The translations under genes were made by a program, and so were the position numbers. A stretch of DNA of 64,000 nt, from assembly GCF_000819685.1 (NCBI RefSeq), contig NZ_CDBR01000066.1:62001-126000 (forward strand), in the 5' to 3' direction. This document shows, one piece after another, positions 26,936 through 37,243 of this stretch; within the stretch, counting starts at the first letter, position 1; each line of letters opens with the position of its first letter. The notes below the pieces were generated by a model. That model ran no database searches, was not told the origin of the DNA, and saw only the letters and a list, made by a program, of their open reading frames with translations. Origin of the DNA: Aeromonas allosaccharophila (GTDB lineage Bacteria > Pseudomonadota > Gammaproteobacteria > Enterobacterales > Aeromonadaceae).

Positions 26936-28177
26936 TTATGCCTTGTTCCAACGCTCTGGGTCATATTCCGGGCTGAAGCGATCAACAATGACAGCACAGG
27001 CCGCATCGCCGGTGATATTGAGGGAGGTGCGGATCATGTCGAACAGACGATCCAGCGCGAACAGCAGCGGCAACCCTTCAATGGGGATCCCGGCCGCCAG
27101 CAGCACGGCAACCACCAGGAAGCTTGGGCCCGGCACACCGGCCTGACCGATCGCGCCCAGAGTGGAGGTCACAATGATGGCCGCCCAGGCACCGACGCTC
27201 AAATCGATGTTGTAAACCTGCGCGAAGAAGATGGCGACCAGACCGTAATAGATGGCGTTGCCGCTCATGTTGATGGTGGCCCCCAGCGGCAGCACGAAGG
27301 AGGCGGTCGCGTTGGTCACTTTCAGATCATGCTCGCAGGTCTCCATATTGACCGGCAGGGTCGCCATGGAAGAGGCTGTGGAGAAGGCCACGATCTGCGG
27401 CTTCTTCATGGCCGAGAAGTACTTGCGTACCGGCGTGTTGGAGAACATCACGACCAGCAGCGGATAGACCACAAAGCCGAAGATCAGGATGGCAGCCACA
27501 TAGACCACGAACAGCTTGAGCACCAGGGTCAGCACATCGAAGCCATAGGTACCGATGGCTTCTGCCATCAGACCGAACACCCCGAGCGGCGCGATGATCA
27601 TCACCTTGTTGATCATCCAGACGAAGGCATCCACCAGGGTATTGAGCCCATCGACCAGCGGCTTGGCCCGCTCGCGCGGCTGTTTGGCCAGCGCAATGCC
27701 GAGGAACATGCAGAACACCAGGATCTGCAGGATGTTGGCTTCGTTGAGGGAGTTGAAGACGTTGGTGGGGATCATGCCAAGCAGGGTGGCAACCGCATCC
27801 GGCAACGCCCCTTTATCGGCGTAGTCACCGCCAAACATGGAGGCGACGGAAGCGAAATCGACCCCGACACCCGGTTTGAAGATTTGTCCCATCACCAGCG
27901 CCAGCAACACGGCCAAGGCTGATGTACCAAGGAAGAAGGCCAGCGTCGCTGCGCCGATCTTGCCCGCCGCCGGGCTGGCACCCAGATTGGCGGCGCCGGA
28001 GAGGATGGCAACCGCCACCAGCGGGATCACCAGCATCTTGATCAGCTGGATAAACAGGGTACCGAGCGGTGCAAACACGGTGGCTTGTTCACCCATGAAC
28101 GCGCCGACCACTGCGCCCAGTACCATGGCCACCACAACCTGGAAGCCGATGTTTTTAATGAGTCCTTTAGTTAACAC
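26936..28177 (-). CDS. Dicarboxylate/amino acid:cation symporter (DAACS family)
   Basis: 413-residue secondary transporter that imports a dicarboxylate or acidic/neutral amino acid with Na+ or H+. Eight hydrophobic segments plus the re-entrant loop motifs: FSTASSMATLPVNM and ATASFVLPLGATINMSGNAIYYG. The latter differs from the GltP/DctA form (usually NLDGTAI), so the substrate should not be named. GTG start with AAGGA 8 bases upstream. The neighbouring serine-lyase genes make an amino acid substrate attractive but unproven. Confidence 0.88.
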   Translation of the reverse strand: MLTKGLIKNIGFQVVVAMVLGAVVGAFMGEQATVFAPLGTLFIQLIKMLVIPLVAVAILSGAANLGASPAAGKIGAATLAFFLGTSALAVLLALVMGQIFKPGVGVDFASVASMFGGDYADKGALPDAVATLLGMIPTNVFNSLNEANILQILVFCMFLGIALAKQPRERAKPLVDGLNTLVDAFVWMINKVMIIAPLGVFGLMAEAIGTYGFDVLTLVLKLFVVYVAAILIFGFVVYPLLVVMFSNTPVRKYFSAMKKPQIVAFSTASSMATLPVNMETCEHDLKVTNATASFVLPLGATINMSGNAIYYGLVAIFFAQVYNIDLSVGAWAAIIVTSTLGAIGQAGVPGPSFLVVAVLLAAGIPIEGLPLLFALDRLFDMIRTSLNITGDAACAVIVDRFSPEYDPERWNKA

Positions 28178-28446
28178 AATATGTTCCTTTATGTAGCAAA
28201 ATTCACACTTTCCCAGTGCAATTAACCAAACAGGGGAATGAGCAGCTGCCCATTCCCCTGTTTGCGCGTGTTATCTCACATTTAATAGCTGTTTTAAATC
28301 AGCAAATCGTTAACCTTAACTATTAATAAGTTTGCTAAAAAGTAAAGATTCAAAGCGGTCTCGGCGATTTTTACCTCATCCCCCATGACAACTGGCAAAA
28401 GATTGTGCTAGCTTGGCTGCACAAACGTACACACAGGGATGTAAAG

Positions 28447-28731
28447 ATGCTGAAAGTTAACGAGTATTTCGACGGAAATGTAAAATCCATCGGTTTCGAA
28501 CAAAAAGGCGAGAAATCGACCATTGGGGTGATGAACAGCGGTGACTACCAGTTTAACACCGCCGCCCCCGAGCGGGTGACGGTGATCAAGGGCGCCCTCA
28601 CCATCCAGCTGGCCGATGAAGATGAGTGGCACACCTACAATCAGGGTGAATCCTTCCTGGTCGCGGGTCACTCCTCCTTCAAGCTGGCAGTGAAAACCCC
28701 CACCGCCTATCTGTGCGAATTTCTCGACTGA
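28447..28731 (+). CDS. ppnP: Pyrimidine/purine nucleoside phosphorylase PpnP (DUF1255)
   Basis: 94-residue cupin, same size as E. coli PpnP (YaiE), that phosphorolyses several nucleosides to base and ribose-1-phosphate. Family pattern seen: LKVNEYFDGNVKSIGF, GVMNSGDYQFNTAAPERVTVIKG and ESFLVAGHSSFKLAV. ATG 28447 is chosen over a 14-codon extension. Confidence 0.95.
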   Translation: MLKVNEYFDGNVKSIGFEQKGEKSTIGVMNSGDYQFNTAAPERVTVIKGALTIQLADEDEWHTYNQGESFLVAGHSSFKLAVKTPTAYLCEFLD

Positions 28732-28738
28732 TCCGGCC

Positions 28739-28771
28739 GGTTGAAGGGGGGCAGCCCCTTCAACCTTCTTT
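28739..28771 (+). terminator. ppnP terminator
   Basis: GGTTGAAGGGG / CCCCTTCAACC stem followed by TTCTTT. Confidence 0.75.
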
Positions 28772-28885
28772 GGCAACCGCCTGTCACATTATCTGTGCCC
28801 ATGTCACAGCACCGCACATCCCCGCTTTCCATCCACAGCAAAAATCCTAGAATAAACAGACATAAACCATCACCGGATTGATGTC

Positions 28886-30271
28886 ATGATCAGCGTGTTT
28901 GACCTGTTTTCCATCGGGATTGGCCCCTCCTCTTCCCATACCGTTGGCCCCATGCGTGCCTCCTATGCCTTCGTCCAGCAGCTCAAGCTACAAGGCCATC
29001 TGCCGCACGTCATGCGGGTCGAAGTGGAGTGTTACGGTTCGCTCGGCCAGACCGGCAAAGGGCACGGCACCGGCAAGGCGATCATGCTGGGACTGTCTGG
29101 CTTTGAACCCGAATCGGTCGATATCGATGCCATTCCGGATCTGCTGGCCCAGATAGATCAGGCGCAGAGCCTGCTGCTGGCGGGCGAGCAACCAAGCCAC
29201 TTCCCCCGCAGCGGTGCCATCCTCTTCAACCGCCGCAAGACCCTGCCAGCCCACACCAACGGCATGACCCTGCGCGCCTTTGCCGCCGACAACAAGCAGC
29301 TGTTTAGCCAGACTTACTACTCCATCGGCGGGGGCTTCATCATCGAAGAGAGCCACTTCGCTACAGCCAAGGAGGAAGCCGCCAAATCGGATGCCGAACA
29401 TCCGGTCCCCTACCCGTTCGACAGCGGCGCGCAACTGCTGGCCCACTGTCAGGAGAGCGGCCTCTCCATCTCGGGGCTGATCCTTGCCAACGAGCGGGTC
29501 TTTCGCAGCGATGAGCAGATAAAAGCGGGACTGCGCAAGATTTGGCTGGCGATGCAGGGCTGCGTCGAGCGGGGCTGTAAGAGCGAAGGGGTGCTGCCGG
29601 GCGGCCTCAAGGTGCGGCGCCGCGCCCCGGGGTTGTTTCGCCAACTCAGCTGCGAGACCAACTTCAACAAGGATCCGCTGATGGTGATGGAGTGGGTCGA
29701 CTTGTTTGCGCTGGCCGTCAACGAAGAGAACGCCGCCGGTGGCCGGGTGGTGACCGCCCCCACCAATGGCGCCGCGGGCATCATCCCCGCCGTGCTGCAC
29801 TACTACGATCGCTTCGTCCACAAGGTGGATGACGAGACCCTGGTGCGCTACTTCCTCACCGCCGCCGCCATCGGCATCTTATATAAGAAGAACGCCTCCC
29901 TCTCCGGGGCCGAAGTGGGCTGTCAGGGGGAAGTGGGTGTCGCCTGCTCCATGGCCGCCGGGGCGCTGACCGAACTGCTGGGCGGTAGCCCGGCCATGGT
30001 GGAGAACGCCGCCGAGATCGGCATGGAGCACAATCTCGGGCTCACCTGCGATCCCATCGGCGGACTGGTGCAGGTGCCCTGCATCGAGCGCAACGCCATG
30101 GGAGCGGTCAAGGCGATCAATGCCGCCCGCCTCGCCCTGCGGGGCACCGGCGAGCACAAGGTGTCGCTGGACAAGGTGATCAAGACCATGTGGGAGACCG
30201 GCAACGACATGAAGACCAAATACAAGGAGACGGCCCGTGGCGGCCTCGCCGTTAACATTACCGAATGTTAA
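28886..30271 (+). CDS. L-serine ammonia-lyase, first tandem copy
   Basis: 461-residue iron-sulfur L-serine dehydratase giving pyruvate and ammonia. Both domains are fused (beta: [21 protein letters not shown]; alpha: [17 protein letters not shown]). Cluster cysteines appear in [15 protein letters not shown] and VQVPCIERN. It is followed 275 bases later by a paralog on the same strand. Codon use is less biased than in the second copy, suggesting lower or conditional expression. E. coli sdaA/sdaB are the nearest names. Confidence 0.93.
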   Translation: MISVFDLFSIGIGPSSSHTVGPMRASYAFVQQLKLQGHLPHVMRVEVECYGSLGQTGKGHGTGKAIMLGLSGFEPESVDIDAIPDLLAQIDQAQSLLLAGEQPSHFPRSGAILFNRRKTLPAHTNGMTLRAFAADNKQLFSQTYYSIGGGFIIEESHFATAKEEAAKSDAEHPVPYPFDSGAQLLAHCQESGLSISGLILANERVFRSDEQIKAGLRKIWLAMQGCVERGCKSEGVLPGGLKVRRRAPGLFRQLSCETNFNKDPLMVMEWVDLFALAVNEENAAGGRVVTAPTNGAAGIIPAVLHYYDRFVHKVDDETLVRYFLTAAAIGILYKKNASLSGAEVGCQGEVGVACSMAAGALTELLGGSPAMVENAAEIGMEHNLGLTCDPIGGLVQVPCIERNAMGAVKAINAARLALRGTGEHKVSLDKVIKTMWETGNDMKTKYKETARGGLAVNITEC

Positions 30272-30302
30272 AAAACGGTAATTGACTCCATTTGGTTCCG
30301 AA

Positions 30303-30327
30303 ATGCCCGGCATCGCCGGGTATTTTT
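30303..30327 (+). terminator. Terminator after first serine lyase
   Basis: CCCGG-CATCG-CCGGG stem followed by TATTTTT, which separates the two serine-lyase transcripts. Confidence 0.8.
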
Positions 30328-30546
30328 ATGGGCAAACGCTTAACAAAATGGATAAGCACAAAAATAAATTTTATACTCGCGCCTCAGATTCAACAAAAAT
30401 AGATCTATTTCAACTTTTTTTAGGTCTGGAGCCGTTACACTACGGTTATCTGGTTCTGTGACCTGCGCTGACAAGCGCGTCCCATGGATCTCCCAAATTT
30501 CTGTGAGTGGGCATGCCGCCCCCTTCTACCCTGAGGTAATAGTGAC

Positions 30547-31917
<1,371 letters not shown>

Positions 31918-31937
31918 AGGGTTGCGACCCTCATCTG

Positions 31938-31966
31938 AAAAAAGGCGGGATATCCCGCCTTTTTTA
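31938..31966 (+). terminator. Terminator after second serine lyase
   Basis: AAAAAGGCGGGATATCCCGCCTTTTT hairpin with flanking A- and T-runs, so it may work in both directions. Confidence 0.9.
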
Positions 31967-32785
31967 TTTCCCGAAAGGGATGCCAAGGCACCTTATACCG
32001 ATCATTTCACGGCACAGCATCGCTCACACGAACCTGCTACGCCACCGCAATGCTGGTTGCCTTGTCTAAATGCCTCTCTGATGGCATGCCTTGATTACAT
32101 CATTCCACTGCATTGAAAGCGGCGTTCTGCCCCCTTCAAAAAATCGTTACCCGCACTTTTCCCCCAGCCACCGTTTGCCAACTGACCCATATCGGGATGA
32201 CCCCGCAACCCCATATCCGCTCCTTTGGCATCCCCTTATTTGGCAACACGTGGTTACCGCTCACACTCGCGGATTATCCTCCGGCGCCCACGGCGCTGAT
32301 TGCCTGTTATGTGGCGGATGCAGATTGCTCTTCTTAATAAGGGCAAACAATCCAGAGCACAAACAGGGGGTTAGCTTATCGTTTCGGCCACAAATCATCG
32401 CACAAACCTGGTTTAGCGCAGTTATCATCGCCCCTTTTGGCGCCCCATTTTATGGACAACTCATCGCGCAGCGGAGGCCAAAAAGAGATCCCAAGGAAGG
32501 GGCTGAAAATAATCGATGAATGAGCCAGTAGCCGTTGAAATGGAGGATATGAGTACGCGCTGCTCGCTATTTTTGTGAGCGCCAGCAAAGGTTGACGATA
32601 TGGTGTTGAGGGTAGATTGACTTTCTATTTAAACAGCGAAAAGTGAATATCACCAAAGGGAGGGTTTAATTTCGCCAGATCCGGTCACGGGATTATCGCC
32701 AACCACCTCGCCGAGCCAGGAATGCGTCATGCAGAGTCACAAAGAATTAGCCCCGCTCGGCAGAACACACCACGGGGCTGGATAT
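31967..32785. other. Gene-free stretch before ycgL
   Basis: About 820 bases with no supported gene, RNA or repeat. Open frames on both strands lack ribosome sites, familiar motifs or normal codon use. Confidence 0.55.
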
Positions 32786-33064
32786 TCAGGATGGTTTTTT
32801 CAGGCTGGCCTTGTGCTGTTCCAGCAAATTCTCGGGAGGGGGCGGCACCTGCAGGTAGAAACCCTGGCTGGCCAGGGCAGCCATCACCTTGCCGACATCA
32901 GCCAGCCCCAAGGGCTTGGCCGGGTCCAGCTTGGTCATCAGCACCAGCTCGGGACGCCCGAATGCGCTCAGCAATGGCTCGGGAACACGGGAGAAATCCT
33001 CTCTTTTTTCAACAAAAAGGTAGGTCTCGGCTTTTTTGCGACTTTTATAGACTGCACACAACAT
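32786..33064 (-). CDS. ycgL: YcgL domain-containing protein
   Basis: 92-residue protein of the YcgL family (structure known, function not). Family residues: AVYKSRKKAETYLFVEKREDFSRVPEPLL and the ending FYLQVPPPPENLLEQH. It is divergent from minC, an arrangement shared with E. coli. The two genes share a 107-base promoter gap. Confidence 0.92.
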   Translation of the reverse strand: MLCAVYKSRKKAETYLFVEKREDFSRVPEPLLSAFGRPELVLMTKLDPAKPLGLADVGKVMAALASQGFYLQVPPPPENLLEQHKASLKKPS

Positions 33065-33070
33065 GGAAAT

Positions 33071-33079
33071 TGATATAAT
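33071..33079 (+). promoter_or_regulatory. Extended -10 promoter of minCDE
   Basis: TGATATAAT is a complete extended -10 (TGnTATAAT). No good -35 is present, as is usual for this class. It lies 92 bases before the minC ATG. Confidence 0.5.
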
Positions 33080-33171
33080 CCGACGAGTTTATTGCCTCTG
33101 ATGGGGGCAAACTATAACATCAGGAATTGAATAACAATAACGGATTAGCATCTCTGCCTCGGGGAAGATTC

Positions 33172-33879
33172 ATGGTTGAGCGCGATAACGAATTGAAAGG
33201 GACCACCTTCACTATTTCTGTGTTGCATATCAGCGATGGCGAGCCTGAGCGGATACGTCAGTTGTTGGCCGAAAAAGTGGCCCAGGCACCCTACTTTTTT
33301 AATTGTGCGCCGCTGGTGATCAATGTTTCCCGACTGGAACATATTCCCGATTTCGAACAGCTCAAGGAGCTGGTGGAGTCCGAAGAATTTGTGCTGGTCG
33401 GCATCACGGGTGCGCGCAGCGAAGAGATGAAGACGGCCGCCAAGGCGGTGGGACTGGCCGTGATGGCCTCGGGCAAGAGTCGCAAGAGCGAGCCGGCCCC
33501 CGCGCCAGTCGCCCCTGAGGTGGTTCCCGAGCCCGAACCCGCCCCCTTGATCCCGAGCAAGGTACATGTGGGACCGGTTCGTTCCGGCCAGCAGATTTAC
33601 GCCGCCGGCACCTCACTGGTGGTGCTGGGGTCCGTCAGTCCGGGAGCCGAAGTGCTCGCCGACGACAGCATTCATATTTATGGCACCCTGCGTGGCAGAG
33701 CCATTGCCGGTGCCCGGGGCAACACCCAGGCCCGGATCTATTGCCAGCAATTACAGGCCGAGCTGCTCTCCATCGCGGGCACATTCCAGCTGAGCGATGC
33801 ATTGCCGGCAGGCCTGATCCAGCAACCGGTACACGTCCGGCTGGACAACGAACAACTCCGAATAGACCGTATCAAATAG
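33172..33879 (+). CDS. minC: Septum site-determining protein MinC
   Basis: 235-residue inhibitor of FtsZ polymerisation. N-terminal domain ELKGTTFTISVLHI, a Pro/Ala/Glu-rich linker about residues 105-130, and the C-terminal beta-helix that binds MinD (VRSGQQIYAAG, GAEVLADDSIHIYGTLRGRAIAGA). ATG 33172 follows GGGGAAG; the longer frame would add 15 residues. First gene of minCDE. Confidence 0.96.
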   Translation: MVERDNELKGTTFTISVLHISDGEPERIRQLLAEKVAQAPYFFNCAPLVINVSRLEHIPDFEQLKELVESEEFVLVGITGARSEEMKTAAKAVGLAVMASGKSRKSEPAPAPVAPEVVPEPEPAPLIPSKVHVGPVRSGQQIYAAGTSLVVLGSVSPGAEVLADDSIHIYGTLRGRAIAGARGNTQARIYCQQLQAELLSIAGTFQLSDALPAGLIQQPVHVRLDNEQLRIDRIK

Positions 33880-33897
33880 AGTTACAAGGAAGCGAGA

Positions 33898-34710
33898 ATG
33901 GCGCGAATCATAGTCGTTACATCGGGTAAAGGTGGCGTTGGCAAGACCACAACCAGTGCGGCCCTGAGCACCGGCTTAGCCCAGCGTGGTCACAAGACAG
34001 TGGTCATTGACTTTGACATCGGTCTGAGAAATCTGGATCTCATCATGGGCTGCGAGCGGCGCGTGGTGTATGACTTCGTCAACGTCATCAACGGGGAAGC
34101 AAACCTCAATCAGGCGCTGATCAAGGACAAACGCTCGGAAAATCTGTTTATCCTGCCCGCCTCCCAGACCCGGGACAAAGATGCCCTCACCCGTGAGGGG
34201 GTCGAGAAGATCCTGGATCAGCTGGCGGAGATGAAGTTCGATTACATCGTCTGCGACTCCCCGGCGGGGATCGAGGCGGGCGCGCTGATGGCGCTCTATT
34301 TTGCCGACGAGGCTATCGTCACCACCAACCCGGAAGTCTCTTCCGTGCGTGACTCCGACCGCATCCTTGGCATCCTGGCCTCCAAGTCCCGTCGCGCCGA
34401 ACGTGGCGAAGACCCCATCAAGGAACACCTGCTGCTGACCCGCTACTGCCCGACCCGCGTCAACCGCGGCGACATGCTGAGCGTACAGGATGTGCAGGAG
34501 ATCCTAGCCATCCCGTTGCTCGGGGTGATCCCGGAGTCCCAGGCGGTGCTGCGCGCCTCCAACTCCGGCGAACCGGTCATTCTGGACAAGGAGTCCGATG
34601 CCGGTCAGGCCTACGAAGATGCGGTGTCCCGCCTGCTCGGTGATGCCAAGGAATTTCGTTTTCTGGAAGAAGAGAAGAAGGGCTTCTTTAGCCGACTGTT
34701 CGGGAGTTAA
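33898..34710 (+). CDS. minD: Septum site-determining ATPase MinD
   Basis: 270-residue ParA-like ATPase that recruits MinC to the membrane. Deviant Walker [10 protein letters not shown] at residues 10-18. The C-terminal amphipathic membrane-targeting helix is [11 protein letters not shown]. Spacing to minE is 2 bases. Confidence 0.98.
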   Translation: MARIIVVTSGKGGVGKTTTSAALSTGLAQRGHKTVVIDFDIGLRNLDLIMGCERRVVYDFVNVINGEANLNQALIKDKRSENLFILPASQTRDKDALTREGVEKILDQLAEMKFDYIVCDSPAGIEAGALMALYFADEAIVTTNPEVSSVRDSDRILGILASKSRRAERGEDPIKEHLLLTRYCPTRVNRGDMLSVQDVQEILAIPLLGVIPESQAVLRASNSGEPVILDKESDAGQAYEDAVSRLLGDAKEFRFLEEEKKGFFSRLFGS

Positions 34711-34712
34711 AC

Positions 34713-34979
34713 ATGTCATTATTGGATTATTTTCGTTCCAACAAGAAACAGAACACCGCACAACTGGCCAAAGAGCGGTTGCAGATCATTGTTGCTCACG
34801 AGCGTTCATCCAGAGGGGGGCCGGATTACCTGCCCCAGCTCAAGCAGGATATCCTCGATGTGATCCGCAAATACGTCAACATTGATCCGGAGAAGATAAC
34901 CGTCCAACTGGATCAGAAGAGTGATGAGCTGTCGGTACTGGAGCTCAACATCACCTTCGCCGATGACAAGAAGGGATGA
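34713..34979 (+). CDS. minE: Cell division topological factor MinE
   Basis: 88-residue partner of MinD that drives pole-to-pole oscillation. N-terminal anti-MinCD part [22 protein letters not shown] (residues about 3-24) and C-terminal dimer domain, the family length. Confidence 0.97.
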   Translation: MSLLDYFRSNKKQNTAQLAKERLQIIVAHERSSRGGPDYLPQLKQDILDVIRKYVNIDPEKITVQLDQKSDELSVLELNITFADDKKG

Positions 34980-35017
34980 GCTGACGCCCTATGCGTGACC
35001 CCTTCCCCCAATGAAGA

Positions 35018-35046
35018 CCGGATCCTGTCACTGGATCCGGTTTTTT
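35018..35046 (+). terminator. minCDE terminator
   Basis: ACCGGATCC-TGTCACT-GGATCCGGT hairpin followed by TTTTT. Confidence 0.9.
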
Positions 35047-35176
35047 ATTGGCACAAAAACAGGCCACAGCGGCTCGCCTCATCTCGCCAAGGGGCCTGCC
35101 GACCGCTAGAATAGCGCCGCCCCGCAGTCAGTGACCTGCGTCGGCACCTTTTTCTCTTTTCTGGAACAGACCGCTT

Positions 35177-35503
35177 ATGTCTATGAATGACGAAATGCAC
35201 AGCGTCGAGGAACTGCTCGATACCGCCCTCGGACTCTTTATGGAGCTGGCCTCTGACAACCTGCCGGAGCAGGAGATCGCCCGCTTCAATCAGGAGTTCA
35301 ACGACCGCGGCCTGCTGGCCGAAACCGACCCGGCCGATGACTGGGAAGCGGACGTGGGTTTTGCGGTGAGCGACACCGACTATGCCGAGATCTGGGTTGG
35401 CCTTGGTAACGAAGAACAAGAGTATGAGCACCTGTTTGCCCGCATGCTGCTCTCCCGCCGTGTTGACGAGAAGTTCTGCCACATCGAATGGCTGCCCCAA
35501 TAA
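35177..35503 (+). CDS. yciU: DUF440 family putative dsDNA mimic (YciU type), copy 1
   Basis: 108-residue acidic protein of the YciU/HI1450 family, whose structure has suggested mimicry of double-stranded DNA. Family pattern: LASDNLPEQEIARFNQEFNDRGLLAE, DDWEADVGF, AEIWVGLGNEEQEYEHLFARMLLSR, CHIEW. Strongly acidic. ATG 35177 or 35183 both possible. Its 3' end overlaps mtgA by 16 bases. A more distant relative lies 1 kb downstream. Confidence 0.88.
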   Translation: MSMNDEMHSVEELLDTALGLFMELASDNLPEQEIARFNQEFNDRGLLAETDPADDWEADVGFAVSDTDYAEIWVGLGNEEQEYEHLFARMLLSRRVDEKFCHIEWLPQ

Positions 35504-36279
35504 TTCCGGATCCCGATGATCCCAGCCACTATCAGTGGGCGTCAGACCCTGACGCCGTGGCCCCCGAGCGCCCATCTGCATCGCTCGGCCGCCGGGTGCT
35601 GAGGTGGGCAGGCAAGATCGCGCTGGCCGGGCTGCTCTGCTCGGTCGGCTCGGTCGCCTTACTGCGTTTTATCGATCCGCCGATGTGGAGCTGGCGTATC
35701 GAGCGGGCCCTGTTTCCGCCTGCCAAGATCACCGAGGTGCGCCATGAGTGGGTGGATCTGGAGTCCATCTCCAAAGAGCTGCAACTGGCGGTGATCGCCG
35801 CCGAGGATCAGCGCTTTGCCGAGCACAACGGCTTTGACATGGATGCCATCAACGCCGCGCTCAAGCACAACCAGCACAGCGAGCGGGTGCGCGGCGCCAG
35901 CACCCTCAGCCAGCAGACCGCCAAGAACCTCTTTATGTGGAGTGATCGCAGCTTCCTGCGCAAGGGGCTGGAGGCCTGGTTTACCCTGCTGATGGAGCTG
36001 GGGTGGGACAAGGCCCGTATTCTCGAGGTCTATCTCAATATCGTGGAGTTCGGCCCCGGCATCTATGGCGCCGAAGCCGCCGCCCGCACCTATTTTGGCA
36101 AACCGGCCAGCCGCTTGACTCGCTACGAGTCATCCCTGCTGGCCGCCGCCCTGCCCAATCCGTGGCGCTATCGGGTCAAGCCCCCTTCGCCCTATGTGCA
36201 GAAGCGCTCGGTCTGGATCCGCCGCCAGATGGGGCAACTGGGCCAGATCACCCTCAATCGGGTGCATCAGGCCGACTGA
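35488..36279 (+). CDS. mtgA: Monofunctional peptidoglycan glycosyltransferase
   Basis: 263-residue GT51 enzyme that polymerises lipid II into glycan strands at the inner membrane. One N-terminal transmembrane segment (about residues 38-60). GT51 motifs: AAEDQRFAEHNGFD with the catalytic Glu, RGASTLSQQTAKNLF, and ILEVYLNIVEFGPGIYGAEAAARTYFGK. It overlaps the upstream DUF440 gene, so translation is probably coupled. The N-terminus is about 20 residues longer than in E. coli. Confidence 0.95.
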   Translation: MAAPIIPDPDDPSHYQWASDPDAVAPERPSASLGRRVLRWAGKIALAGLLCSVGSVALLRFIDPPMWSWRIERALFPPAKITEVRHEWVDLESISKELQLAVIAAEDQRFAEHNGFDMDAINAALKHNQHSERVRGASTLSQQTAKNLFMWSDRSFLRKGLEAWFTLLMELGWDKARILEVYLNIVEFGPGIYGAEAAARTYFGKPASRLTRYESSLLAAALPNPWRYRVKPPSPYVQKRSVWIRRQMGQLGQITLNRVHQAD

Positions 36280-36282
36280 TCC

Positions 36283-36411
36283 TCAGGGCTCATCGGGTTT
36301 CTCCGGTGGGCCCAGATGACCGCCCACCGTCTCGCGGTGGAGCGGCAGATAGTGCCACCACCAGGCCTCGCGCCGTCGCTTGATCTGTTGCCGCCGTCCC
36401 CGCTGTTTCAT
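36283..36411 (-). CDS. 42-residue Arg/Trp-rich small protein
   Basis: Short minus-strand gene in the gap after mtgA, ending 3 bases from the convergent mtgA stop. GGGAG precedes ATG with good spacing (GGGAGTGAGGGG-ATG). The product has a highly basic N-terminus (MKQRGRRQQIKRRREA), then WWWHYLPLHRE, then a Pro/Gly-rich tail. No family is recognised. The basic-aromatic pattern suggests RNA or membrane contact, but that is a guess. Confidence 0.5.
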   Translation of the reverse strand: MKQRGRRQQIKRRREAWWWHYLPLHRETVGGHLGPPEKPDEP

Positions 36412-36558
36412 CCCCTCACTCCCTGCCAGATGATCCGCGCCTTAACCATACTCCCCCAATGGCAACTTGGACAGGCCAGGCACGCTAGGCGCACTGGTCT
36501 GGCCGCCACTGCCAATAATTGTTACAGTAGCGAACCTCGATGTATCTGGAGTGATTTC

Positions 36559-36882
36559 ATGGAACAGCGTACCCCGGATCAGCTGGTCGAATGGGCCTAT
36601 GATCAGTTTCTTGAGCAGGCCGCCGATATGCTGGCCCCCGAACAAATAGTCGACATCACCCTGGAGTTTGAGCAGCGTGGCGCCGTGGAGGCAACCCTGC
36701 CCAATGCCGACTGGTCGACCGAGCTGGGTGAGCCGGTCGATATGGAGCGCTGGGTCGAAGTGTGGGTCGGTTTGCTGGATCATCAGGATGAGTTTGAGGT
36801 GATCTTCGCCACCTTCCTGCTGCCCCGTCTGCTGACTGAAGATCAAGTGCATGTGCGCTGGCATCGCCAGCAGCAGGCATAA
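36559..36882 (+). CDS. DUF440 family putative dsDNA mimic, divergent copy 2
   Basis: 107-residue acidic protein with the DUF440 plan: LVEWAYDQFLEQAADMLAPEQIVDITLEFEQRGAVEA, ADWSTEL, VEVWVGLLDHQDEFEVIFATFLLPR and VHVRWHR. It lacks the CHI motif of the canonical family and differs strongly from copy 1, so it is an old paralog. TGGAG ribosome site before ATG 36559. It has its own terminator and is separated from mtgA by the convergent small gene. Confidence 0.75.
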   Translation: MEQRTPDQLVEWAYDQFLEQAADMLAPEQIVDITLEFEQRGAVEATLPNADWSTELGEPVDMERWVEVWVGLLDHQDEFEVIFATFLLPRLLTEDQVHVRWHRQQQA

Positions 36883-36905
36883 AAAAGGCGCCATCGGCGC
36901 CTTTG
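36881..36905. terminator. Terminator between DUF440 copy 2 and DUF1289 gene
   Basis: AAGGCGCC-ATC-GGCGCCTT stem with an A-run on one side and T-rich DNA on the other, so it probably serves both convergent genes. Confidence 0.8.
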
Positions 36906-36930
36906 TTGTTTTTGTGCTCTCGTGTTTCTG

Positions 36931-37242
36931 CTAATCCTGCGCCGCGATGGCCTTGGCCAGACAGCGGCGGCACCAGCAGGCGCTGGCCTCCTGCATCGGC
37001 AATACCGGCAACTGACTGCACCAGCACTGGGCTATGGTCTGACCGGCAGAGACGGCGCAATAGGCCGGTTCGCCACAACCCGGACAGCGGTGGGTGCTTC
37101 TCGAGCCATTCAGCTCGGCAATCACCGCCAGCTGGGCCTTGCTCTCCATCGCCGACCAGTGACCAATCTCGGTCAGGGTGCGGCCACAACCAAGGCAAAG
37201 CCCATCTTTCGCCTTGCAGAGGCCAACACAGGGGCTCGGCAT
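36931..37242 (-). CDS. DUF1289 and cysteine-rich CWC domain fusion protein
   Basis: 103-residue protein with two Cys-rich parts. Residues 1-30 are a DUF1289 motif (PCVGLCKAKDGLCLGCGRTLTEIGHW). Residues about 55-100 are a CWC-type knuckle (CPGCGEPAYC, QCWC, CWCRRCL). Eleven or more cysteines suggest one or two zinc or iron-sulfur sites. It starts one base after the cvfB stop, so it is probably translated with it. Function unknown. Confidence 0.8.
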   Translation of the reverse strand: MPSPCVGLCKAKDGLCLGCGRTLTEIGHWSAMESKAQLAVIAELNGSRSTHRCPGCGEPAYCAVSAGQTIAQCWCSQLPVLPMQEASACWCRRCLAKAIAAQD

Positions 37243-37243
37243 C

